Of a stretch of 64,000 bases of DNA, positions 60,901-64,000 are shown piece by piece. The DNA is taken from positions 84,431,599 to 84,495,598 of the forward strand of contig NC_073306.1 of the NCBI RefSeq assembly GCF_027595985.1, written 5' to 3'. The notes below the pieces were generated by a model that ran no database searches, was not told where the DNA came from, and saw only the letters and a program-made list of their open reading frames with translations. The stretch comes from Sorex araneus. Lineage: Eukaryota > Chordata > Mammalia > Eulipotyphla > Soricidae. Made by a program: the position numbers and the translations under genes. Each line of letters starts with the position of its first letter. Position 1 is the stretch's first letter.

Positions 60901-62587
60901 TATGCTCAGGAGTTACTTCTGGCTCTATTCTTAGGGATCACTCCAGGCAGGGATTGGGGTACTAGGGATGAGCCTGGGTTGGTTGCATGTAAGACCTTAC
61001 TCGCTGTGCTGTCTTTCCAGTCCCCATATTTCCCATTCTTAAATAACTGCTTTCAGAAGTGCGCATGTGTGTCTCTGTGTGTACATGATTCCAGGGGTCA
61101 AGACCCTGGAATTATGGCAGATGTGACAAGTGTTTGTGACAAGTCCTTCAGTATCAAGTTCCATCCTCGAGCCTTTCAGGATTTTAAGAAGCCTTGGGTT
61201 GGGACTAGAATGATAGTACAGCAGGTAAGGCATTTGCCTTGCATGTGGCTGACCCAGGTTCTATACCTGGCACCCCATATGGTCCCCTGAGCACCTCTAG
61301 GAGTAATTGCTGAGTGCAGAGTCAGGAGTAAGTTCTGAGCATCACCGGGTGTGGTCCAAAAAAAAAGAAGCCTCATGTGTCCTAGAATTTCACTTATCTC
61401 AGATTTTTCTCCCCCCTACAGCTTCTGAATTTCCTTGTTTACCAAAGCAAGTGGCATGGATTCTGGCAACAAACAAGGTGTTCATGTATCCTGAGCTGCT
61501 TCCTGTGTGTTCACTGAAGGCCAAGAATCCCCAGGATAAGATTTTGTTCACCAAGGCTGAGGACAAGTAAGGGTTTATCATGGAACAAAAGCACACATTG
61601 TCCAAAGGAAGGACTTTGTTTTTTTCTTAAGGCACTTTGAAATAATGAGGCCTAGATAATAAAAACGGGCATGAAAGTCTAAAAGGAAGGTATGGTGGAT
61701 GGGCAGAGTGTGGGGGTGTGTCTTTGCACTCAGCAGGGCCCAATACTGTCCTTCTGGCGGTGATGACCTACCTGCACATTTGTAAACGTTTTTAATTTCT
61801 TTTCCCTTCAATTTTTGGGCTATTTTCAGTGCCCAGGGCTTATTCCTGATAAACACAAGCAAAGAAACAGAACAATAAAGGAATGCAATAAGGGTGCTTA
61901 CCTTACACGTGGCCAATCCCTATTCGGGTCCCTGAGCTTCGCCAGGAGTGATCCTGTGAGTAGAGCCAGGAGTAAGCCCTGAGCACCACCAGGTGTGGCC
62001 CCAAAACAACAAAACAGGAAAAGCACCTCATGGTTTGCTGTCTTCAGTGATTCCTGCCGACTGTTTTCTCGTTCACTTCACTGTGAACTCCTGATTATTC
62101 TTGGTGCGCAGTGAATATCCAGTGTTTCCTTTTTTTTTGCTTTTTGGGTCACACCCAGCAGTGCACAGGGGTTATTCCTGGCTCTGCACTCAGGAATTAC
62201 TCCTGACAGTGCTCAGGGGACCATATGGGATGCTGGGAATCAAACCCGGGTCAGCTGCATGCAAGGCAAACGCCCTACCCTCTGTGCTATCGCTGTAGCC
62301 TGTCCAGCATTTTCTTTTGAGTGGTCTTGACTTGGACCAGAGTTAGAGACTCTAAGAGTAGGCTGTGAAAGGGGGGTTGGTCTGGGGAGGCCCTGTGGGA
62401 GCAGTGCCTGAGACACTTTCGTTGCGGCTCTCGTAGTTTGTTAGCGTTAGGACTGAAGCACTTTGAAGGGACGGAGCTGCCCAAGCCTCTGATCAGCAAG
62501 TACCTCCTTACGTGCAAGACTGCCCAACAGCTGACGGTGAGAATCAAGAACCTCAACTTGAGCAGAGCCCCCAACAACATCATCAAA
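29868..62587 (+). CDS. GON4L: GON4L, gon-4-like protein, N-terminal 880 residues (18 coding exons; 3' part outside window)
   Basis: Eighteen GT-AG exons join with perfect phase agreement to 2640 nt (880 codons) without a stop. The product matches GON4L: N-terminus [10 protein letters not shown], a Lys/Arg-rich nuclear-localisation-type cluster at 238-250 (exon 4), acidic tracts at about 357-386 and 547-570, and the Gln-rich segment [11 protein letters not shown] at about 685-695. Family knowledge: a nuclear factor that associates with YY1, SIN3A and HDAC1 in transcriptional repression, needed for B-cell development in mouse and for zebrafish development (udu). It is paralogous to YY1AP1, but the N-terminal half is GON4L-specific. 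The remaining exons, including the C-terminal PAH and SANT-like regions, lie past 64000. No disabling change is seen. Confidence 0.96.
30488..31800. repeat. GON4L intron 2 SINEs
   Basis: SOR 30488-30670 (minus), 30748-30890 (plus), a plus remnant 30940-31180 interrupted by a minus SOR fragment at 31029-31130, 31293-31460 (minus) and 31614-31780 (plus). Confidence 0.85.
31029..31130 (-). repeat. 3'-truncated SOR without A-tail, with target-site duplication
   Basis: The minus strand starts at the full SOR 5' end and stops in mid-body after CCGCCAGGA, with no tail. It is bounded by perfect 10-bp repeats GTCAAGGAGT at 31019-31028 and 31131-31140, inside an older plus-strand SOR. Confidence 0.9.
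31944..32613 (-). repeat. Three minus-strand SOR copies before GON4L exon 3
   Basis: Diverged 31944-32105. Near-consensus 32240-32418 and 32428-32613, which are back to back and separated only by a pyrimidine run. Confidence 0.9.
32711..32905 (+). CDS. GON4L: GON4L exon 3
   Basis: 195 nt between CTTCCAG and ACGG|GTAGG, phase 1 to 1, residues 164-228. It ends in the recognisable EDGGLFIP motif of GON4L. The rest is divergent Ser/Pro-rich sequence. Confidence 0.9.
33450..35546 (-). repeat. GON4L intron 3: serial array of minus-strand SOR copies
   Basis: A tRNA-like fragment (33450-33520) and then, all minus, SOR at 33540-33676 (host), 33677-33862 (inserted; 10-bp repeat GCAAGTGTGT at 33667-33676 and 33863-33872), 33885-34052, 34095-34264, 34290-34460, 34496-34668, 34800-34965, 34990-35155, 35235-35400 and 35403-35546. 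Between them are (ATTT)n and (ATT)n runs and a 34670-34760 L1-type 3' repeat. Confidence 0.88.
35639..35832 (+). CDS. GON4L: GON4L exon 4 (basic cluster, [12 protein letters not shown])
   Basis: 194 nt between CTTTGCAG and CAC|GTGAGT, residues 229-293. Acidic EEQDSEDSE is followed by the basic run [13 protein letters not shown] (238-250, nuclear-localisation type). Then comes the highly conserved [20 protein letters not shown] region. Confidence 0.94.
36025..37055 (-). repeat. GON4L intron 4: minus-strand SINE array
   Basis: A tRNA-like fragment 36025-36100, then SOR at 36100-36210 (partial), 36250-36413, 36420-36599 (near consensus), 36610-36775 and 36898-37055. Confidence 0.85.
37172..37246 (+). 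CDS. GON4L: GON4L exon 5
   Basis: 75 nt, phase 0 to 0, residues 294-318 ([20 protein letters not shown] and onward). Acceptor TTTCTCCAG, donor GTGAGT. Strongly conserved helix-like segment. Confidence 0.93.
37434..37484 (+). CDS. GON4L: GON4L exon 6
   Basis: 51 nt, phase 0 to 0, residues 319-335 ([17 protein letters not shown]). Acceptor CCCTGTTTAG, donor GTGAGT. Confidence 0.92.
37688..38640. repeat. GON4L intron 6: tRNA-like fragment and SOR copies
   Basis: 37688-37750 (plus) has an A box (TAGCTCAGTAG) and a B box (GGTTCAATCCC) but too little between them for a tRNA. SOR at 37772-37935 (plus), 38000-38090, 38170-38345 and 38480-38640 (minus). 38641-39002 is unique. Confidence 0.75.
39003..39053 (+). 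CDS. GON4L: GON4L exon 7
   Basis: 51 nt, phase 0 to 0, residues 336-352 ([17 protein letters not shown]). The acceptor TTGTTGGTAG is poor in pyrimidines. The exon itself opens with GTAATT, so the junction is TAG|GTAATT. Confidence 0.9.
39170..39605. repeat. Second-type SINE inserted into a SOR copy
   Basis: A minus-strand SOR (39170-39256 and 39511-39605) is split by a plus-strand element (39263-39510). The insert's head is SOR-like, but its body is unrelated: GCCTGTCAAGCTCCCCGTGG, ATATGCCAAAACCAGTAACA, then AAATCGATGAATGGGACGAC, and a CAGTG-type tail. AGTGCT borders both sides. Confidence 0.85.
39670..41157 (-). repeat. GON4L intron 7: SOR copies and a long polypyrimidine tract
   Basis: SOR at 39670-39845 (AGGTCTGTGTTTT repeated on both sides), 40141-40320, 40374-40535, 40594-40750, 40770-40928 and 40986-41157 (TACTATC-type duplication), all minus. 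39930-40160 is about 230 bp of C/T made of CTTT, CTCTTT and CCCT subrepeats. Confidence 0.9.
41209..41304 (+). CDS. GON4L: GON4L exon 8 (acidic)
   Basis: 96 nt, phase 0 to 0, residues 353-384. It opens [13 protein letters not shown] and is then mostly Asp and Glu. Donor GAG|GTAGGG. Confidence 0.94.
41541..42977. repeat. GON4L intron 8 SINEs
   Basis: SOR 41541-41700 (plus). Minus copies at 41935-42085, 42270-42425, 42450-42600, 42660-42790 (diverged) and 42830-42977. 42090-42260 is unique. Confidence 0.8.
43074..43193 (+). CDS. GON4L: GON4L exon 9
   Basis: 120 nt, phase 0 to 0, residues 385-424, including [19 protein letters not shown]. Acceptor TTTGTAG, donor GAG|GTAAAT. Confidence 0.93.
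43329..43569 (+). other. Candidate unannotated stop-containing (poison or terminal) GON4L exon
   Basis: A good acceptor (TTTTGATTTCAG, ending 43328) is followed by 32 codons in frame with exon 9 before TAA at 43425-43427. A usable donor GTGAGG lies at 43570. The stretch is free of repeats, unlike most of the intron. If included after exon 9 it would truncate GON4L near residue 456 or trigger decay. This is inference only. Confidence 0.25.
43700..43873 (+). CDS. GON4L: GON4L exon 10
   Basis: 174 nt, phase 0 to 0, residues 425-482. It contains the proline run GPPPPPKP followed by [15 protein letters not shown]. Acceptor AATCAG, donor CAG|GTGACC. Confidence 0.94.
43874..44869. repeat. GON4L intron 10, 5' part
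   Basis: 43874-44400 is largely unique. SOR copies at 44405-44545 and 44640-44795, both minus. Confidence 0.7.
44870..45600 (+). mobile_element. LINE-1 fragment (3' end of ORF2 and beyond)
   Basis: Matches the generic mammalian L1 region in order: CAAGATATATAAAG, AATGGCCCATCA, GGGAAATGCAAACCAAAGCA, CACTGTTGGTGGCAGTG, CTAATTCAAAAAGA, GGATGAATGAACCAAGAAG, CAATGGAGTACTGGGCAGC, ATCTCACT. Multiple frame breaks and 5' truncation make it inactive. Confidence 0.85.
45601..46490. repeat. SINEs and GA-rich tract before GON4L exon 11
   Basis: Plus-strand SOR at 45604-45770, 45800-45935 and 46070-46250. 46300-46420 is a GA/GGGA-rich low-complexity tract. Confidence 0.8.
46496..46688 (+). CDS. GON4L: GON4L exon 11
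   Basis: 193 nt, phase 0 to 1, residues 483-546, opening [20 protein letters not shown] and including [20 protein letters not shown]. Donor GAGG|GTAAGT. A SOR copy begins about 50 bp into the next intron. Confidence 0.95.
46735..47683. repeat. GON4L intron 11 SINEs
   Basis: SOR 46735-46915 (plus, starting about 50 bp after exon 11). Minus copies at 47085-47300 (rearranged) and 47540-47683 (internal deletion). 46920-47080 and 47300-47540 look unique. Confidence 0.8.
47762..47863 (+). CDS. GON4L: GON4L exon 12 (acidic)
   Basis: 102 nt, phase 1 to 1. It encodes [20 protein letters not shown] then [13 protein letters not shown], roughly residues 547-580. This is one of the most conserved blocks of GON4L. 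Donor ACCA|GTGAGT. Confidence 0.94.
47945..49390. repeat. GON4L intron 12, first SINE group
   Basis: Minus SOR at 47945-48105, 48215-48370, 48985-49108 (head missing) and 49215-49390. Plus SOR 48740-48900. 49109-49212 (plus) is the L1-type 3'-terminal repeat. Confidence 0.8.
49391..50080. other. Unique stretch in GON4L intron 12
   Basis: AT-rich, no SOR copy recognised and no supported gene. Confidence 0.5.
50083..51425. repeat. GON4L intron 12, second SINE group
   Basis: Plus SOR at 50083-50235, 50266-50440 (near consensus, long A-tail) and 50640-50830. Minus SOR at 50870-51030, 51050-51205 and 51238-51425 (near consensus). 50505-50620 (plus) ends in an AATAAAAAATAAAATT tail of the L1 3' type. 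Confidence 0.85.
51534..51574 (+). CDS. GON4L: GON4L exon 13 (41 nt)
   Basis: A small exon, phase 1 to 0, residues 581-594 ([14 protein letters not shown]). Acceptor TTTTTTGCAG, donor ACT|GTGAGT. A SOR copy ends about 110 bp upstream. Confidence 0.92.
51850..52495 (-). repeat. GON4L intron 13 repeats
   Basis: SOR 51850-52020 and 52350-52495, with the L1-type 3' repeat at 52075-52215 between them, all minus. Confidence 0.8.
52769..52872 (+). CDS. GON4L: GON4L exon 14
   Basis: 104 nt, phase 0 to 2, residues 595-628 ([20 protein letters not shown], then PNFNTPQAL). A C-rich pyrimidine tract precedes the CCCTCAG acceptor. Confidence 0.93.
52873..54000. other. Unique stretch in GON4L intron 14
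   Basis: About 1.1 kb with no SOR copy. The first 400 bp are GC-rich. No coding exon is supported. Confidence 0.55.
54005..54510. repeat. Two SOR copies in GON4L intron 14
   Basis: 54005-54160 (minus) and 54355-54510 (plus), both diverged. Confidence 0.75.
54898..55096 (+). CDS. GON4L: GON4L exon 15
   Basis: 199 nt, phase 2 to 0, residues 629-695. [20 protein letters not shown] is followed by a Lys/Gln-rich, coiled-coil-like stretch ending [10 protein letters not shown]. Acceptor CTTTGCAG, donor CAG|GTGTGA. Confidence 0.94.
55240..55900 (-). repeat. GON4L intron 15 repeats
   Basis: A SOR piece 55240-55340 lacking its head runs into a second copy 55343-55500. A third, 55573-55745, carries a 14-bp duplication (TTCAGTCACTGATT) on both sides. 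55805-55900 is the L1-type 3' repeat. Confidence 0.88.
56140..56890. repeat. GON4L intron 15, three SOR copies
   Basis: 56140-56310 (minus). 56408-56590 (plus), containing a perfect 23-bp tandem duplication (56517-56539 and 56540-56562). 56697-56883 (minus), bounded by TGGATGGTGACTTTT. Confidence 0.92.
56891..57345. other. Unique stretch in GON4L intron 15
   Basis: No SOR copy or gene is recognised. It ends in a run of about 14 G near 57338-57352. Confidence 0.5.
57346..58750. repeat. Older SOR copies around GON4L exon 16
   Basis: 57350-57500 and 57545-57680 (plus), 57770-57930 (minus), 58585-58750 (minus). 58214-58580 is unique apart from exon flanks. Confidence 0.7.
58127..58213 (+). CDS. 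GON4L: GON4L exon 16
   Basis: 87 nt, phase 0 to 0, residues 696-724 ([16 protein letters not shown] and onward). Acceptor TCCTCAG, donor CTT|GTAAGG. Confidence 0.92.
58848..59019 (+). CDS. GON4L: GON4L exon 17
   Basis: 172 nt, phase 0 to 1, residues 725-781 ([20 protein letters not shown], then [20 protein letters not shown]). Donor CTG|GTAGGG. Confidence 0.94.
59486..59774 (-). repeat. Second-type SINE fused to an antisense 5S rRNA fragment
   Basis: 59736-59774 on the plus strand matches the first 39 nt of mammalian 5S rRNA with three differences, all C to T at CpG sites. Immediately to its left, in the opposite orientation, lies a second-type SINE (59501-59735) whose own head is missing except for the A-box stretch. 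The junction shares ATAG. Confidence 0.8.
59865..60222. repeat. SOR inserted into SOR (nested pair)
   Basis: A minus-strand SOR (59865-59993 and 60196-60222) is interrupted by a plus-strand near-consensus SOR (59994-60182). The 13-bp repeat AAGATAAGCACCC is at 59981-59993 and 60183-60195. Confidence 0.93.
60454..60701 (+). repeat. Second-type SINE, complete
   Basis: SOR-like tRNA head (GGGCTGGAGCGATAGCAC, B box GGTTCAATTCC) and then the alternative body and a (CAGTGA)n tail. The 12-bp repeat ATTTGTTTATTT flanks it at 60442-60453 and 60702-60713. Confidence 0.9.
60720..62302. repeat. SOR copies around GON4L exon 18
   Basis: 60720-60880 and 60890-61022 (minus, diverged), 61198-61370 (plus, ending 52 bp before exon 18), 61865-62015 (plus), 62135-62302 (minus). 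Confidence 0.85.
61422..61566 (+). CDS. GON4L: GON4L exon 18
   Basis: 145 nt, phase 1 to 2, about residues 782-829 ([20 protein letters not shown], then [18 protein letters not shown]). C-rich acceptor CCCCCCTACAG, donor CAA|GTAAGG. Confidence 0.95.
62437..62587 (+). CDS. GON4L: GON4L exon 19 (last in window)
   Basis: 151 nt, phase 2 to 0, residues 830-880 ([20 protein letters not shown], then [18 protein letters not shown]). Donor AAA|GTGAGT. The next expected exon (FYKK...) is not found before 64000. Confidence 0.94.
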
Positions 62588-62624
62588 GTGAGTATTCCCC
62601 TGGGTTGGGGCCTGCCTGGCCTGC

Positions 62625-62880
62625 AGCCCCCGCTTCTAGCCCCAGCACCGCATAGGGTCCTCTGAGCCCCACATAGGGCGTCTCTAGAGCACAGAGCCAG
62701 GAGTGATCTCTAGGCATAGAACCAGGTGTGATTCTTGACTATAGAGCCACTGGTGATCCCTGAGTGCAGAGTGAGGGGTGAACCCTGAGCACAGAGCCAG
62801 GAGTAATTCCTGAGTGCAGAACCAGGAGTGAGCCCTGAGCACAGTCAGGAGTAATCCCTGAGGGTCCGTGGTTTGGCCCA
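62625..62880 (+). repeat. SOR copy with seven tandem 25-bp body units
   Basis: After a degraded head, the segment GAGCACAGAGCCAGGAGT- (25 bp) is repeated about seven times at 62687-62859: six 25-bp units and a last one of 23 bp. A standard SOR has two to three related units. Confidence 0.85.
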
Positions 62881-62996
62881 AAGCTCCTTCCCTAAATAGA
62901 GCACTTCCTGCACATTCCATTCGAGTGCATTTTCTCCTTTTTAGCCTCAGTGAAGGGAGGGACCTTTTATCTAAAACTTAATTCCTTTCTTTTTTC

Positions 62997-63165
62997 TTTT
63001 TTCTTTTTGGGTCACACCCGGCGATGCACAGGGGTTATTCCTGGCTCATGCACTCAGGAATTACTCCTGGTGGTGCTCAGGGGACCATATGGGATGCTGG
63101 GAATCAAACCCGGGTCAGCCACGTGCAAGGCAAACGCCCTACCCGCTGTGCTATTGCTCCAGCCC
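62997..63165 (-). repeat. SOR SINE (near consensus)
   Basis: Full-length copy with pyrimidine run, body, B box and head in order. Confidence 0.92.
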
Positions 63166-63189
63166 TCCCTTTTTTTTTCTTGAAGTAAA

Positions 63190-63980
63190 TATTTCATAAA
63201 GAGAAATTTCATCATCATCATCATGATGAAGAAATTCATCATTGTCATCCGTTGATCTTCGAATTTCTCCAGGGTCTCAGCAACCTCTCCATGAGATTTT
63301 AGAAGACTCACTTTACTCGGCCTTCCCAACGATGCCACATTGGAGGCTCTTTCAGGGTCAGGGGAATGAGACCCAGCTTGTTACTGGCTTTGGCATACGA
63401 ATACACCATGGGAAGCTTTCGAGGTTCTCCCGTGTGGGCAGGAAACTCTCAGTAGCTTGCCAGTTTCTCCCAGAGGGAGAAGTAGGTTATGCCGCGTGCT
63501 TCTGGGAGCTTGCTTTTAAGTCTCTGGTTGTTGGCCGTTGATGGGATTAAACACCTGGGTTCCTCTGCCAGTACATTCATGCACGAGGCTCGTCCGAACG
63601 TGTGGAGGGGGGCCTTGAGCATGGCTGTGGCTAAGTTCCAGAGGTCTTCGGCCGCCGGGAGCTCTGCTTGGGGCAGAAAGGGAAGCTGGAGCCTATCCTC
63701 TCCGAGGGGCCCCGGGGAAGACAGCCAGGTGTGTGGGTAAGAGACTCTCTGCAGAAGAGAAATATGAGGCAAGAGAAAGGAGAAAAGAAGCAGGACAGAG
63801 ACCTGTGTTTTCTTGTGTTGACAAGAAAAGGGGGAAAGACTGAGGGCAGACACGGGTAAGTCACCAAGCTGTGGAGCGTGGGCCAGGATTGTCGAGGGGG
63901 CATGTTGAACACCAGGGATTCGAACTCATGACCACATGCTTGGAAGATAGGCCTGCCCTATTGTTCTAGTCCTGGAAGTG
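63190..63980 (-). mobile_element. Long tRNA-headed repeat sharing the second-type SINE body
   Basis: Read on the minus strand, a tRNA-like head (about 63975-63910, B box GAGTTCGAATCCC) leads about 700 bp later to a segment (63475-63372) that aligns with the second-type SINE body: GGCAAGCTACTGAGAG type, GCCAAAGCCAGTAACAAG. After an extra segment of about 100 bp it reaches the same 3' end (GAATTTCGAAGAT, AACGGATGACAAT), finishing in an ATG/ATC-rich tail. No protein frame of note. Confidence 0.6.
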
Positions 63981-64000
63981 CAGCTTTTGCTGTAACACAG

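Noticed and set aside
1-64000. Scores of 60-130-residue open frames with recurring text such as [17 protein letters not shown] or [13 protein letters not shown]
   Set aside because: These are the three frames of antisense SOR SINE copies. The recurrence tracks the repeat, not a protein family.
1-64000. CRISPR-like regularly spaced repeats
   Set aside because: The repetition is dispersed SINE insertion in both orientations with target-site duplications in eukaryotic introns; spacing is irregular.
63720-64000. Possible next GON4L exon at the right edge
   Set aside because: The sequence ending in CACAG at 64000 could resemble an acceptor, but nothing coding for the expected FYKK continuation is visible.

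Overview
This window is mammalian nuclear DNA, most likely from a shrew (Soricidae, probably Sorex). The species call rests on more than 100 copies of a tRNA-headed SINE of about 170 bp. Its head is of the type GGGCTGGAGCGATAGCAC, its B box is of the type GGTTCGATTCC, and it ends in CCAAAAAG plus an A-run. I recognise it as the shrew SOR family. No prokaryotic or viral gene organisation is present. Most long open frames across the window are translations of SOR copies, not genes.

Two genuine protein-coding genes lie head to head. SYT11 (synaptotagmin-11) is on the minus strand. Its four coding exons (23682-23649, 17522-16696, 6925-6805, 5432-5122) give an intact 430-residue protein, and a long 3' UTR runs down to a poly(A) signal near 1112-1117. 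GON4L is on the plus strand. Eighteen coding exons between 29868 and 62587 join without a frame break into the N-terminal 880 residues. The gene continues beyond the right edge. A CpG-rich region sits around the SYT11 start (about 22.75-24.06 kb). A second one (26.70-27.13 kb) looks like the GON4L promoter and noncoding exon 1. Adjacent SYT11 and GON4L matches the gene order I recall at human 1q22.

Layout: 1-1.1 kb, SINE-rich DNA 3' of SYT11. 1.1-24 kb, SYT11. 24-26.7 kb, a repeat-filled spacer. 26.7-64 kb, GON4L, whose introns are packed with SOR copies, mostly antisense to the gene. Other repeats are an L1 3' fragment (44.87-45.6 kb), a MIR (21.5 kb), several copies of an L1-type 3'-terminal repeat, long microsatellites, a tRNA-Cys-like fragment, and a second SINE type with a different body.

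The two genes do not form a pathway. SYT11 is a vesicle-membrane C2 protein with an altered Ca2+ site. GON4L is a nuclear transcriptional regulator. The more unusual observations concern repeats: an antisense 5S rRNA/SINE chimera, a long tRNA-headed element sharing the body of the second SINE, an A-tail-less SOR insertion with a perfect target-site duplication, a SOR copy whose 25-bp body unit is repeated seven times, and a possible unannotated stop-containing exon in GON4L. I found no convincing new biological system.
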